A program made the translations under genes and the position numbers. The notes beneath the pieces were generated by a model. The model searched no databases and was not told where the DNA came from. It saw only the letters and a list, made by a program, of their open reading frames with translations. This document shows, in pieces, positions 19,810 through 31,736 of a stretch of 47,407 bases of DNA. Numbering within the stretch: position 1 is the first letter of the stretch; each line of letters starts with the position of its first letter. Where the stretch lies: positions 1 through 47,407 of the forward strand of contig JAENVS010000015.1 of NCBI GenBank assembly GCA_016650445.1, written 5' to 3'. The stretch is from Frankiaceae bacterium (GTDB lineage Bacteria > Actinomycetota > Actinomycetes > Mycobacteriales > SCTD01).

Positions 19810-20159
19810 GACTCGGCCACCACGACGGCCATGGCGATGCCTGCGTCATGTGAGAGCGACACATGCCACGACGCGACGCCCTGCCTGGCCGCCGCGTCGG
19901 CCACCGTGCCCCTGACCTCGAGCACCGGCCGTCCCGACTCCAGCCGGAGGACCTCGGCGTCGAGCCAGCGCAGGCCGCCCGGTGCACCCAGCGCCTTGGC
20001 CACAGCCTCCTTGGCGGCGAACCGCGCGGCGAGCGATGCGACGCCCCCGGACTGCTGCTCCTGATCGGTGAAGAGCCGGGCCGCGAGCCGCGGAGTCCGG
20101 TCGAGCGCGCGAGCGAGCCGCTCGACGTCGACGACGTCGATGCCGACGCCCACGATCAC
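19806..20159 (-). CDS. acpS: Holo-[acyl-carrier-protein] synthase
   Basis: 117 residues from GTG at 20159, overlapping the Ddn-like stop by four bases (GTGA). The frame stays open upstream but true homology begins at [14 protein letters not shown]. The enzyme attaches phosphopantetheine to acyl carrier protein; Asp in [10 protein letters not shown] and Glu in [14 protein letters not shown] are the magnesium ligands. The end [18 protein letters not shown] is typical. acpS-nnr-alr in this order is a known actinobacterial arrangement. Confidence 0.95.
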   Translation of the reverse strand: MIVGVGIDVVDVERLARALDRTPRLAARLFTDQEQQSGGVASLAARFAAKEAVAKALGAPGGLRWLDAEVLRLESGRPVLEVRGTVADAAARQGVASWHVSLSHDAGIAMAVVVAES

Positions 20160-20653
20160 GACGCGCGGGACAGCCGGAAGACCCGCAGGTTGCGGTCGGT
20201 CTTCGCGACGTAGGTGTCGTACGTCGGCCACACCTTCGTCAGCCGCGGCCAGACGGCGGCCTTCTCCTCGTCCGAGAGCAGCGTCGCGTCGACCTGCATC
20301 GTCGTACCGCGGTAGACCACCGTCGCCCTCGGCGTCTTCATCAGGTTGGCACTCCACCCCGGGTGCTTCGCGGTGCCGAAGTTGCTGCCCACGACGTAGA
20401 AGGCGTCGTCCCCGTCGGGCATGGTCGCCAACGGAGTGGTGCGTGGCTGACCGGACTTCGCGCCGGTCGTGGTCAGGACGAGGGTCGGGACGATGAGCGA
20501 GGTCAACGTGAACCGACCACGGGTGAGCCGGCTGATCACCTTGTCCATCATCGGCGCGACCTTGAGCGCCACCGGAGAGAACGACGACGTCTGAGCAGCT
20601 CTTTGCACCAGCCGGCCCAGCCGGCTGTCGAGCTTCACCGGTCGCGTACTCAT
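20156..20653 (-). CDS. Ddn-like nitroreductase/deazaflavin (F420)-dependent family protein (1)
   Basis: 165 residues. The region [43 protein letters not shown] holds the core of the Ddn/FDOR-B split-barrel family (T-T-x-G-x-KSG near 62-68, then [14 protein letters not shown]). Members bind F420 and reduce quinones or nitro compounds. Substrate is unknown. It lies seven bases after glmS and overlaps acpS, so it belongs to the same transcript. A second family member is at 26671. Confidence 0.85.
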   Translation of the reverse strand: MSTRPVKLDSRLGRLVQRAAQTSSFSPVALKVAPMMDKVISRLTRGRFTLTSLIVPTLVLTTTGAKSGQPRTTPLATMPDGDDAFYVVGSNFGTAKHPGWSANLMKTPRATVVYRGTTMQVDATLLSDEEKAAVWPRLTKVWPTYDTYVAKTDRNLRVFRLSRAS

Positions 20654-20660
20654 TCGGTTC

Positions 20661-22490
20661 TCATTCGACGGTCACGCTCTTCGCGAGGTTGCGGGGCTGG
20701 TCGACGTCGAGACCCTTGGCCATGGCCACCGCGGCCGACAGCACCTGCATCGGCACGATGGTGAGCAGCGGTGTCAGGAGCGACTTGGTGTCGGGGATGC
20801 GGATGATGTTGTCGGCGTACGGCGTCACGGACTCGTCGCCATCGGTGGCGATGACGATCGTGCGCGCACCGCGCGCCCGCACCTCCTGCACGTTGTTGAC
20901 GAGCTTGGCCGACAACGCGTGGCGAGCGGCAAGCACCACGACAGGAGTCCCCTCCTCGATGAGAGCGATCGGGCCGTGCTTGATCTCGCCCGCCGGGAAG
21001 CCCTCAGCCGAGATGTAGGCCAGCTCCTTGAGCTTCAGTGCCCCCTCGAGTGCCATCGGGTAGCCGACGTGCCGGCCGAGGAAGAGCACTCGCGGCGCGT
21101 CGGCGAGCTCGCCGGCCAGCGCGCGCACCGGCTCCATCCGCGACAGCACCTCGGTCACCAGATCGGGGATCGACTGCAGGTCGCGAAGGTGGGCGCGCAC
21201 CTCGTCGGGATCGCGGGTCCCGCGCACCTGCGCGAGGTACAGCCCGACGAGGTACATCGCGGCGAGCTGGGCGATGACCGCCTTGGTGGACGCGACCGCG
21301 ACCTCCGGGCCGCTGCGGGTGTACAGCGCCGCGTCGCTCTCGCGGCTCACCGTCGACCCGACGGTGTTGGTGACGGCGAGGACCCACGCCTTCTGCGCCC
21401 GCGCATGCCGGAGCGCCTCGAGGGTGTCAGCCGTCTCGCCGCTCTGGCTGATGGCCACGACCAGGGTGTTTCGTCCGACGACCGGGTCGCGGTAGCGGAA
21501 CTCCGACGCCATCTCGACGTGAACCGGTAGCCGGCACCACCGCTCGATCGCGTACCTGCCGACGAGACCCGAGTGGTACGACGACCCGCACGCGATGATG
21601 ACGACCTGCTCGATGCCGCGGATGTCCTCGTCGCTCATCGCCAGCTCGTCGAGGTGCAGCAGGCCCTCGGCCGTGAGGCGGCCGCCGATGGTGTCGCGGA
21701 CCGCGTCGGGCTGCTCCTGGATCTCCTTGAGCATGAAGAACTCGTAGCCGCCCTTCTCGGCGGCCGCCGTGTCCCAGTCGACGTGGAAGGACTCGCCATC
21801 GACGACGGTTCCGTCGAGGTCGGTGACGGTGACGCCGCCGCGGCGCAGCTCGACCACCTGGTCCTGGTCGACGATCCGCGCCTCGCGGGTGTGCCCGATG
21901 AACGCCGTCACGTCGCTGCCGAGGAAGTTCTCCCCCTCGCCGAGGCCGATGACCAGCGGCAGGTTGCGCCGGGCGCCGATGACGAGGTCGGGCTCGTCGG
22001 CGTGCGCGACGACCAGGACGAACGAGCCCTCCAGGTCGCGGCACACGCCGCGCACGGCCGCGGCCAGGTCTCCGTCGTACCGCTCCTCGACCAGGTGCGC
22101 GACGACTTCGGTGTCGGTGTCGCTGCGACGCTCGTGGCCGCGCGCTTCCAGCCCGGCGACGAGCGCCTCGAAGTTCTCGATCGTCCCGTTGTGGACGACG
22201 GCGACGCGGTTGCCGCAGTCGACCTGGGGGTGGGCGTTGCGGTCGGTCGGCGGTCCGTGCGTCGCCCATCTGGTGTGGCCGATCGCGAGCGATCCGGCGA
22301 GCGGCCGATCGCCGAGCACCTTCTCGAGGTTGGCCAGCTTGCCCGCGCGACGCTCGACCTGCAGGACGCCGTCATCCGACAGGACGGCGACGCCCGCGCT
22401 GTCGTAGCCGCGGTACTCCAGCCGCCGAAGGCCCTCCAGCACGACGTCCATGCCTGCCCCGGCGCCCACGTAGCCCACGATGCCGCACAT
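20661..22490 (-). CDS. glmS: Glutamine-fructose-6-phosphate aminotransferase (isomerizing)
   Basis: 609 residues, full length. It makes glucosamine-6-phosphate, the first step to UDP-GlcNAc. Cys2 of MCGIVGYVG is the glutaminase nucleophile. RRLEYRGYDSAG, TRWATHG and NGTIEN follow in the amidotransferase half. Two SIS domains come after (IACGSSYHSG; AISQSGETADTLEA; LFLGRHVGYPMALEGALKLKELAYISAE). It ends NLAKSVTVE, the usual end. It starts ten bases past the pepN stop. No glmS ribozyme is present or expected. Confidence 0.97.
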   Translation of the reverse strand: MCGIVGYVGAGAGMDVVLEGLRRLEYRGYDSAGVAVLSDDGVLQVERRAGKLANLEKVLGDRPLAGSLAIGHTRWATHGPPTDRNAHPQVDCGNRVAVVHNGTIENFEALVAGLEARGHERRSDTDTEVVAHLVEERYDGDLAAAVRGVCRDLEGSFVLVVAHADEPDLVIGARRNLPLVIGLGEGENFLGSDVTAFIGHTREARIVDQDQVVELRRGGVTVTDLDGTVVDGESFHVDWDTAAAEKGGYEFFMLKEIQEQPDAVRDTIGGRLTAEGLLHLDELAMSDEDIRGIEQVVIIACGSSYHSGLVGRYAIERWCRLPVHVEMASEFRYRDPVVGRNTLVVAISQSGETADTLEALRHARAQKAWVLAVTNTVGSTVSRESDAALYTRSGPEVAVASTKAVIAQLAAMYLVGLYLAQVRGTRDPDEVRAHLRDLQSIPDLVTEVLSRMEPVRALAGELADAPRVLFLGRHVGYPMALEGALKLKELAYISAEGFPAGEIKHGPIALIEEGTPVVVLAARHALSAKLVNNVQEVRARGARTIVIATDGDESVTPYADNIIRIPDTKSLLTPLLTIVPMQVLSAAVAMAKGLDVDQPRNLAKSVTVE

Positions 22491-22499
22491 GCCGTCAGG

Positions 22500-24974
<2,475 letters not shown>

Positions 24975-24991
24975 GGGCTGACCCTAGGAGG

Positions 24992-26608
24992 TCAGGCGGC
25001 CCGCCTCCGGCGCACGAGAACGAGCGCGGCGCCAAGCAGCAGGAACGCCGCGGCTGGGATGCCGGCTTCGATGCCGGTCGCGGCGAGGTTGCCGCCTGGG
25101 CTCTGCGGCGTACCGCCTCCCGCCGGGGGTGCCTGGGGCGGCGGGGCACCGGCAGGCGGGTTCGCAGCGGTCGGGGCGGCGGCGTAGAGCAGCGGGCCGG
25201 ACGACTGCCGGAGCACGTAGTCCTTGGCGCCCCTGCTGCCGCTCTTGAGATCGGTGCTGCAAGCGCCTTCGCAGCCGTCGGCGTAGGACATGAGGACCCG
25301 ACCGACCTTGTCGACGGTGATGTCGTTGAAGTCGAGCAGGTTGCGCTGGTCGCAGATGAGATCGTCAAGCACCGTCTTGTTGGATGTCCCCTGCAGGGAG
25401 ATGCAACCACGCTGGACCGGGTTGCCCGGCGTCGCGTCGACCGTCGTCCACGTGTTGCCGCCATCCAGTGTCGTCGCGACGTAGAGATGCCACTCGCCGA
25501 CGAAGCCGACGTGCTGGTCATCGCCGATGCCCGGCGTACCGATGAAGGAGAAGGCGGCGCGGCCGGCGTCGCCGGCGATGACCTCGGGGAACTGCACGTT
25601 GTGCAGGCCGAGCGCGCTGCTGACGTCGTAGGGCTTGCTCCAGGTCTTGCCGTGGTCGCTGGAGGTCGAGATCTTCGCGGCGCTCGTCGTGCCGTAGACC
25701 GTCTCGCTCGGGTTGACGCCGTCCTCCCAGCCGAAGTACACGGTGCCCGCCTTGTCGAACGACACCGACGGGTCGCTCTCGTCCTGGTTGTGCGCGCCGG
25801 GAACCGGCCGCACCGCCCAGGTCTGACCGGCGTCCTCGCTGACCGAGACCGCCGGGGCGCCGCCGAAGAACTCGGAGTTGGTCAGGTTGTTCACGGTCGG
25901 CACGCCGCCGCAGCCCTTGTTGGGCAGGTAGACCGTGCCGTCGGGTGCAACCCGGATGTGGCCGTGGATGGCCGAGCACGCGCCGCCATCAGGTGCGCCG
26001 TTCGCCGGGGTGTTGTACGCCGGCGTACCAGGACCGAAGGTCTGTCCGCCGTCGTCGCTGCGCGCGCAGGTGCCGCTGAAGCCGTTCTGCGCGCAGTAGT
26101 AGACCGCGTTGGGGTAGCCGGTCAGGCCGGCGGTCGGCGGCGCGCCCTCGGGGTAGGGTCCGCCGCCGATCGTCTGGTGGTCGAGCAGCACATCGGGGCC
26201 GCAGCCCTCGGACGGCGTCCAGGTCTCCCCGGCGTCGTCGGAGAACGACGTGAGGCTGCAGGCGAGATACAGGTGCGAGACGAACGTGCGGTTCGTCTGC
26301 TGGTCGGTGAACATGATCGGGTCGAGCGAGGTGATCGACGTCGACGGCGTGACGTCGACGATCTTCATCGTCGCCGGGTTGGTCGTGTCGTCCCACGTCA
26401 GCCGCTTGGTCTCGGCATCCGGACCGGTGTAGAGGGCGGCGTCGGCCTTGATGTCGTAACCGATCCCTGGCTCGCCGCCGTTGATCCCCACCGGATAGCT
26501 CGTGTAGCCGAAGGTCGAGGTGGTGGCGGCTGAGGACGTGCCGATGGCCAGCGGCGCGACAAGCGCGGCGACGGCCCCTGCAGCGAGCAGCGCACGTGAT
26601 CGGTTCAT
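24992..26608 (-). CDS. Secreted Asp-box (sialidase-fold) protein with LAATG sorting signal
   Basis: 538 residues. A signal peptide (residues 1-27, ending TSSAA) is followed by a beta-propeller with five Asp-boxes at about 123 (SDDAGETW), 184 (SDDGGQTF), 257 (SEDAGQTW), 316 (SSDHGKTW) and 380 (TLDGGNTW). About a dozen cysteines suggest disulfides. A Pro/Gly/Ala-rich linker leads to LAATG (508-512), a hydrophobic span and RRRRAA, a cell-wall sorting signal; LAxTG is the class E sortase motif in actinobacteria. Asp-boxes alone do not prove sialidase activity, and the sialidase Arg triad was not identified. It heads the pepN-glmS transcript and is divergent from the gene at 26671. Confidence 0.85.
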   Translation of the reverse strand: MNRSRALLAAGAVAALVAPLAIGTSSAATTSTFGYTSYPVGINGGEPGIGYDIKADAALYTGPDAETKRLTWDDTTNPATMKIVDVTPSTSITSLDPIMFTDQQTNRTFVSHLYLACSLTSFSDDAGETWTPSEGCGPDVLLDHQTIGGGPYPEGAPPTAGLTGYPNAVYYCAQNGFSGTCARSDDGGQTFGPGTPAYNTPANGAPDGGACSAIHGHIRVAPDGTVYLPNKGCGGVPTVNNLTNSEFFGGAPAVSVSEDAGQTWAVRPVPGAHNQDESDPSVSFDKAGTVYFGWEDGVNPSETVYGTTSAAKISTSSDHGKTWSKPYDVSSALGLHNVQFPEVIAGDAGRAAFSFIGTPGIGDDQHVGFVGEWHLYVATTLDGGNTWTTVDATPGNPVQRGCISLQGTSNKTVLDDLICDQRNLLDFNDITVDKVGRVLMSYADGCEGACSTDLKSGSRGAKDYVLRQSSGPLLYAAAPTAANPPAGAPPPQAPPAGGGTPQSPGGNLAATGIEAGIPAAAFLLLGAALVLVRRRRAA

Positions 26609-26670
26609 GGGGACCTCTTCGACGGCGGGGAGGCTCAGACCTGCCCAAGCAGGGTGCTGTACTGCACATC

Positions 26671-27129
26671 ATGCCGTTGGACGGAGAGTACGAACCCAGC
26701 ACGTGGGAGTGGGTCCGCGACCAGGTCGAGCTGTATGAGAGCTCCGGCGGGACCAAGGGCACGACGATCCGCGGGCTGCCCGTGATCGTCATGACGAACC
26801 GCGGCGTCAAGAGCGGCAAGCTGCGCAAGACGCCGCTCATGCGCGTGGAGCACGAGGGGCAGTACGCCGTCGTCGCGTCCCAAGGCGGTGCGCCGGAGCA
26901 CCCGTCCTGGTACTTCAACCTGCTCGCTGACCCCCATGTCGAGCTGCAGGACGGGCCGGCCAAGCGCGACTACACCGCGCGGGAGGTCACGGGTGACGAG
27001 AAGCGCGAGTGGTGGAAGCGCGCGGTGGCGGCCTACCCGCCGTACCGGGAGTACCAAGCCAAGACCCGACGAAAGATCCCGGTGTTCGTCCTGGAACCGA
27101 TGTCCTTCGGGGTCCCCGACGCGTCGTGA
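26671..27129 (+). CDS. Ddn-like nitroreductase/deazaflavin (F420)-dependent family protein (2)
   Basis: 152 residues from ATG at 26671; an ATG at 26596 is open too but would overlap the divergent gene's leader. The family core is [20 protein letters not shown], then [47 protein letters not shown] closes it, as in Ddn. It has no clear ribosome-binding site and may be leaderless. It is one of two plus-strand genes in the window, and is convergent with glmM after 24 bp. It is not a duplicate of the gene at 20156; they share family words only. Confidence 0.85.
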   Translation: MPLDGEYEPSTWEWVRDQVELYESSGGTKGTTIRGLPVIVMTNRGVKSGKLRKTPLMRVEHEGQYAVVASQGGAPEHPSWYFNLLADPHVELQDGPAKRDYTAREVTGDEKREWWKRAVAAYPPYREYQAKTRRKIPVFVLEPMSFGVPDAS

Positions 27130-27153
27130 CCGCAGCGAGCGACGTGGCGGGGC

Positions 27154-28467
27154 CTAGCGGCTGACGACGTCGGCCAGTCGGCGCGCGATCTGCTCTGCGT
27201 CGTCCTGCGTCGGCGCCTCGACCATCACGCGCACCAGCGCCTCGGTCCCGCTCGGTCTGAGCAGCACGCGCCCCCCGCCGTCGAGCTGCGCCTCCTCCTT
27301 CGCCACGGCGTCCAGCACGTCAGTGGCGTGCGCGCGCTCGCGCGGGGCGCGGACGTTGACGAGCACCTGTGGCAGCAGCGTCACGGCCGATGCAAGCTCG
27401 CCGACCGTGCGACCGGATCGCACGACCCGGTCCATGACCTGCAGTGCGGTGAGCAGCCCGTCGCCCGTCGTCGCGTGGTCGAGCATCACCACGTGCCCGC
27501 TCTGCTCACCACCGAGTCGATGGCCGCCCTCGAGCATCGCCGCCAGCACGTAGCGATCACCGACCGCCGTCTGCACGACGGCGATGTCCGCGGCCGCCAT
27601 CGCCTGCACCAGTCCGAGGTTGCTCATCACCGTCGCCACGAGGACATCGCCGGCCGGGAGCCCGGCGTCCTTGCGGGCGAGCGCGAGCAGCCCGAGGACC
27701 TGGTCGCCGTTGAGGACGGTGCCGGACGCATCCACGACGATGCAGCGGTCCGCGTCACCGTCGTGCGCGATGCCGATGTCGGCGCGGTGCTCCACGACGG
27801 CCGCGGCGAGTGACTCCGGATGCGTCGCGCCACAGCCTTCGTTGATGCGCGCTCCGTCTCCATCGCAGTGGATCGCCGTCACTGTCGCGCCGGCTCGTCG
27901 GTAGACGTCAGGCGCGACGTGCGAGGCGGCGCCCTGCGCGCCGTCGACGACCACGCGCAGCCCGTCGAGGCTGCCGACGGTCGAGAGCAGGTGCTCGGCG
28001 TAGTCGCGTCCCGCGTCGGTCGAGTCGGTCAGGTCGGCACCGCGCGCCGCGGTCGGGACGACGTCGTCGAGGCGCGCCTCGATCGCGTCCTCCTGCGCGT
28101 CGGTGAGCTTGCTGCCGCCAGCGGCGAACAGCTTCAGCCCGTTGTCCGGGGCGGGGTTGTGCGACGCGCTGATCACCAGACCTAGCGCCGCTCCCCGGAC
28201 GACCACGTGTGCCACGGCCGGTGTCGGCACCACGCCGAGTCGCACGACATCGCAGCCGGCCGCCGTGAAGCCCTCGACCGCCGCCGCCTCGAGCATCGGA
28301 CCTGACGGCCGGGTGTCACGCCCGATGACCACGACGGGCCGGTCGCCGGTGCCGTCGACGAGCAGCTCGCGAGCGGCGGCGAACGCCACGCGTCGCGTCA
28401 GGTCCTCGGTGAGGACGTCGCCGCCCGCGAGCCCCCGGATGCCGTCGGTGCCGAACAGCCGTGCCAC
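27154..28467 (-). CDS. glmM: Phosphoglucosamine mutase
   Basis: 437 residues. It converts glucosamine-6-phosphate into glucosamine-1-phosphate. The phosphoserine is Ser102 in ISASHNP, the metal loop DGDADRC, the sugar loop GEQSGH and the phosphate-binding loop RPSGTE. The start MARLFGTDGIRG is standard. In many actinobacteria it precedes glmS directly; here about 4.7 kb (a Ddn-like gene, the Asp-box protein and pepN) lies between. It follows the rpsI terminator. Confidence 0.97.
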   Translation of the reverse strand: MARLFGTDGIRGLAGGDVLTEDLTRRVAFAAARELLVDGTGDRPVVVIGRDTRPSGPMLEAAAVEGFTAAGCDVVRLGVVPTPAVAHVVVRGAALGLVISASHNPAPDNGLKLFAAGGSKLTDAQEDAIEARLDDVVPTAARGADLTDSTDAGRDYAEHLLSTVGSLDGLRVVVDGAQGAASHVAPDVYRRAGATVTAIHCDGDGARINEGCGATHPESLAAAVVEHRADIGIAHDGDADRCIVVDASGTVLNGDQVLGLLALARKDAGLPAGDVLVATVMSNLGLVQAMAAADIAVVQTAVGDRYVLAAMLEGGHRLGGEQSGHVVMLDHATTGDGLLTALQVMDRVVRSGRTVGELASAVTLLPQVLVNVRAPRERAHATDVLDAVAKEEAQLDGGGRVLLRPSGTEALVRVMVEAPTQDDAEQIARRLADVVSR

Positions 28468-28491
28468 CCGTCGTACCTCCTGAACATGCCG

Positions 28492-28523
28492 CGAGGCGGT
28501 CCCGATGCATCGGGACCGCCTCG
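28492..28523 (-). terminator. Perfect 32-bp palindrome, terminator of rplM-rpsI
   Basis: CGAGGCGGTCCCGATG on one strand is followed directly by its own reverse complement, giving a 14-bp stem with a TGCA loop or a fully palindromic duplex. It starts 26 bases past the rpsI stop and is followed by glmM. Confidence 0.85.
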
Positions 28524-28549
28524 GGGACGTTGTCAGCGCTTGGAGTACC

Positions 28550-28948
28550 CTACCGCTTGGAGTACTGCGGCGCCTTGCGGGCCTTCTTCAGGCCGTACTT
28601 CTTGCGCTCCTTGATCCGCGCGTCACGGGTGAGGAAGCCGGCCTTCTTCAGCGCCGGGCGGTCATCGATCTCGATCTCCTGCAGCGCCCGGGCGATGCCG
28701 AGGCGCAGCGCGCCGGCCTGACCGGAGATGCCGCCGCCGTGGAGGCGGGCGATGACGTCGTACTGCTCGGACTTCTCGAGCAGCACGAACGGCTCGTTGA
28801 TGGCCTGCTGGTGCACCTTGTTCGGGAAGTACTCCTCGAGGGTGCGGCCGTTCAGCTTGTACTGCCCGGTGCCGGGGATGAGACGGACCCGGACGACAGC
28901 CTCCTTGCGGCGGCCTACGGTGCGGGCGAGGTCAGCGGGGGCGGTCAT
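28550..28948 (-). CDS. rpsI: 30S ribosomal protein S9
   Basis: 132 residues. It starts [17 protein letters not shown] and ends in the universal KAPQYSKR tail, which reaches the P-site tRNA in the small subunit. [19 protein letters not shown] is also conserved. Its ATG shares one base with the rplM stop (TAATG), so it is coupled to rplM, the standard L13-S9 pair. Confidence 0.98.
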   Translation of the reverse strand: MTAPADLARTVGRRKEAVVRVRLIPGTGQYKLNGRTLEEYFPNKVHQQAINEPFVLLEKSEQYDVIARLHGGGISGQAGALRLGIARALQEIEIDDRPALKKAGFLTRDARIKERKKYGLKKARKAPQYSKR

Positions 28949-29391
28949 TACTGGGCAACCTGCTTCAGCTCGAAGGGCACCGGCGCCTGCGCCTGGTGCG
29001 GGTGGGTCGGACCGGCGTACACCTTGAGCTTGGACAGCATCTGCCGGCCCAGGGTGTTGTGGGGAAGCATCCCCTTGATGGCCTTCTCGATGATCCGCTC
29101 GGGGCGGGTCGCGAGGACCTCGGCGTAGGGCGTGGACGTGAGACCGCCCGGGTAGCCGGAGTGGCGGTGCACCATCGACTGCGCTGCCTTGTTGCCCGTC
29201 ATGGCGACCTTGGCGGCGTTGATGACGACGACGAAGTCACCCGTGTCGATGTGCGGTGCGTAGTAGACCTTGTGCTTGCCGCGCAGCAGGACCGCCGCCT
29301 GGCTCGCCAGCCGGCCCAGCACGACGTCAGTGGCGTCGATGACGTGCCACTGACGCGTGATGTCGCCGGGCTTGGGGGTGTACGTGCGCAC
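28948..29391 (-). CDS. rplM: 50S ribosomal protein L13
   Basis: 147 residues from GTG at 29391, chosen because L13 homology starts at [20 protein letters not shown]; the frame is open further upstream. Conserved words are [35 protein letters not shown] and [13 protein letters not shown]. It is the first gene of the rplM-rpsI operon. Confidence 0.98.
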   Translation of the reverse strand: MRTYTPKPGDITRQWHVIDATDVVLGRLASQAAVLLRGKHKVYYAPHIDTGDFVVVINAAKVAMTGNKAAQSMVHRHSGYPGGLTSTPYAEVLATRPERIIEKAIKGMLPHNTLGRQMLSKLKVYAGPTHPHQAQAPVPFELKQVAQ

Positions 29392-29473
29392 GGGCCTGCT
29401 CTTCTCTCGACTTCGGGATGTGGGGCACGGGATCCCGCGAAGAAGGGACTGCCGCGCCGCGCAACAGCCCGCC

Positions 29474-29503
29474 ACGATACCTGAGCGCGCACCCCCGCGG
29501 CAA
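29474..29503 (-). promoter_or_regulatory. Probable rplM promoter
   Basis: On the minus strand TTGCCG, an 18-base spacer and TATCGT lie 83 bases ahead of the rplM start. The -35 overlaps a small CCGCGG-CAAAA-CCGCGG hairpin (29496-29512) that may end the upstream GNAT transcript. Confidence 0.45.
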
Positions 29504-29544
29504 AACCGCGGCGTCGACTCCCGGATCCCAGGTCCTGGTGGCGG

Positions 29545-30063
29545 TCAGAGAGGGCGCTGCATGGTGAGCTCCTCGCCGCCGGGCGGCAGGGGGTAGCGCG
29601 CGCGGTCGCCCGTCATGACGAAGCCCAGCCTGCGGTACGCCGCCTGCGCACGGGCGTTGGCCTCGTGGACCTCCAGCCGCAGGACCTCGGCGCCCTGCTC
29701 ACGGGCCCACGCGCTGCAGCGCTCGGCCAGCTCGGCAAGCAGCCCCTGACCCCGATACGCCGGAGAGACGTAGACCGCGGCGAGCCAGGCGGCGCCGTCG
29801 CGCAGGAAGCACGCGCAGTTCGCGACCGGCCGGCGGCCGTCCCATGCCATGACCTGGCACCGCTCGCCGCCCTCCGCACTGCGCGCTGCCCGCGCCTGCC
29901 ACTCCTCGTCGGGCTGGTCGCGCGCCGCGGCGAGGGTCTCGAGGAAGCCGATGGGGGTGTCCGCGAGCGCCTCGAGCCGGAGCGCGCGCAGCTGTGGCCA
30001 GTCGCCGGGGCGCACGCGGCGAATGTCAGTGGGCCGGACGACCTCGTCACCTCGCGCGGACAA
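29545..30063 (-). CDS. GNAT family N-acetyltransferase
   Basis: About 172 residues if it starts at TTG 30063, which has GAGGG five bases upstream and lies inside the ABC-F 3' end (17-base overlap); GTG at 30015 is the alternative. The fold is clear: IRRVRPGDWPQLRALRLEALADTPIGF, AVYVSPAYRGQGLLAEL (acetyl-CoA loop), EVHEANARAQAAYRRLGF near the end. Substrate unknown. It is probably cotranscribed with the ABC-F gene. Confidence 0.8.
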   Translation of the reverse strand: MSARGDEVVRPTDIRRVRPGDWPQLRALRLEALADTPIGFLETLAAARDQPDEEWQARAARSAEGGERCQVMAWDGRRPVANCACFLRDGAAWLAAVYVSPAYRGQGLLAELAERCSAWAREQGAEVLRLEVHEANARAQAAYRRLGFVMTGDRARYPLPPGGEELTMQRPL

Positions 30064-31690
30064 CGCGACCCTCGTCCCAGACCGGCTCCGGTGCCTCGTA
30101 GACCTGACCATCGGAACCGAAGACCAGGAACCGGTCGAAGCCGCGGGCGAACCAGCGGTCATGCGTCACCGCAACCACTGTTCCGTCGAACGCGTCGAGC
30201 CCCTCCTCCAGCGCTTCGGCGGAGTCCAGGTCGAGGTTGTCCGTCGGCTCGTCGAGCAGCAGCAGCGTGCAGCCGGACAGCTCAAGCATCAGCACCTGGA
30301 ACCGAGCCTGCTGACCGCCCGACAGCGTCTCGAACCGCTGGTCGGCCTGGTTGTGCAGCTCGTAGCGGCGCAGCACGCCGATCGCGGCGCCGCGGTCGAG
30401 CCCGCGCCGCGCGGCCCCTTGCTCGGAGGAGTCGCCGCGGTGCAGCACCTCGACCAGCGTTTTGCCGTGCAGCTCCGGCTGGTCGTGGGTCTGCGCGAAC
30501 CAGCCCGGTACGACGCGAGCACCCAACCTGGCGACCCCGCTGTGCCTCACGTCCTGGCCGGCCAACAGCCGCAGGAAGTGCGACTTGCCCGATCCGTTGC
30601 TGCCCAGCACCGCGACCCGTTCGCCGTAGTAGATCTCGAGGTCGAACGGCTTCATCAGCCCAGTGAGCTCGAGCTTCTCGCAGACCACGGCGCGTACGCC
30701 GGTGCGCCCGCCGCGCAGTCGCATCGAGACCTTCTGGTCGACGACCTGCTCGGGCGGCGGTCCCGCCTCCTCGAACTTCTCGAGGCGCGTCACCATGGCG
30801 CGGTAACGGCTGGCCATGTCGGGGCTGATCGCTGCCTGCTGGCGCAGCGTGAACACCAGCTGCCGCAGCCGCTCGTGCTCCTCGTCCCAGCGCTTGTGCA
30901 GCTCGTCGAGCCGGTCACGTCGCGCCCGCCGAGCCTCGGCGTACGTGCCGAAGCCGCCGCCGTGCACCCACGCGCTGTGCGCCTCGATCGTGACGATGCG
31001 GTTGGCGGTGCGCGACAGCAGCTCGCGGTCGTGGCTGACGAACAGCACCGTCTTCGGGCTGTCCGCGAGCGCGGCCTCGAGCCAGCGCTTGCCAGGCACG
31101 TCGAGGTAGTTGTCGGGCTCGTCGAGCAGCAGCACCTGGTCCGGTCCGCGCAGCAGCGCCTCCAGAGCGAGCCGTTTCTGCTCACCACCCGAGAGCGTGT
31201 TCAGCGGGCGGTACTTGCAGCTCTCGAACGGCATGCCGAGTGCCGCCGTAGTGCACGTGTCCCAGAGCACCTCGGCCTCGTAGCCGTGCGCATCACCCCA
31301 GTCGGACAGGGCGTGCGCGTAGCGCATCTGCGTCTTCTCGTCGTCGCACTCCATCATCTCGAGCTCGACCGCGTCGAGAGCGAGCCCGGCGCTGCGGACC
31401 GCCGGCGGTGACAGGCCGAGCAGCAGGTCGCGCACCGTCGTGTCGTCCCGGATCGAGCCGATGAACTGACGCATCACACCCAGGCCGCCGTCGCGGGCGA
31501 CAGCACCGTCCGACGGCACGACGTCGTCGGCGATGACCCGCAGCAGGGTCGTCTTGCCGGTGCCGTTCGCGCCGACGAGAGCGGTCTTCGCACCGTCGCC
31601 GACCCGGAAGCTGACGTCGTCGAACAGCACGCGACCGTCGGGCAGCACGTACTGCAGCTTCTGGACGTCGACGAACCCCATGCTCACCAT
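30047..31690 (-). CDS. ABC-F family ATPase (ribosome-associated type)
   Basis: 547 residues with two ATPase domains and no membrane part. Domain 1 has Walker A GANGTGKT, signature LSGGEQKRLALEALL and Walker B LLLDEPDNYLD; domain 2 has GSNGSGKS, LSGGQQARFQVLML and LLLDEPTDNLD. Both switch His occur in VSHDRELL and VTHDRWFA. The linker between them is the charged helical arm. ABC-F proteins act in translation on the ribosome. Some give antibiotic resistance, but this one resembles the housekeeping kind. Start ATG at 31690; ATG at 31681 is possible. Confidence 0.92.
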   Translation of the reverse strand: MVSMGFVDVQKLQYVLPDGRVLFDDVSFRVGDGAKTALVGANGTGKTTLLRVIADDVVPSDGAVARDGGLGVMRQFIGSIRDDTTVRDLLLGLSPPAVRSAGLALDAVELEMMECDDEKTQMRYAHALSDWGDAHGYEAEVLWDTCTTAALGMPFESCKYRPLNTLSGGEQKRLALEALLRGPDQVLLLDEPDNYLDVPGKRWLEAALADSPKTVLFVSHDRELLSRTANRIVTIEAHSAWVHGGGFGTYAEARRARRDRLDELHKRWDEEHERLRQLVFTLRQQAAISPDMASRYRAMVTRLEKFEEAGPPPEQVVDQKVSMRLRGGRTGVRAVVCEKLELTGLMKPFDLEIYYGERVAVLGSNGSGKSHFLRLLAGQDVRHSGVARLGARVVPGWFAQTHDQPELHGKTLVEVLHRGDSSEQGAARRGLDRGAAIGVLRRYELHNQADQRFETLSGGQQARFQVLMLELSGCTLLLLDEPTDNLDLDSAEALEEGLDAFDGTVVAVTHDRWFARGFDRFLVFGSDGQVYEAPEPVWDEGRVVRAR

Positions 31691-31736
31691 CGTCGGGTAC
31701 GACGCAGGGGTGGGCGACCGGATTACCCAGCGGCGG

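Noticed and set aside
24992..26608. Calling the Asp-box protein a true sialidase
   Set aside because: Asp-boxes occur in many propellers; I could not identify the catalytic Arg triad or the Tyr/Glu pair.
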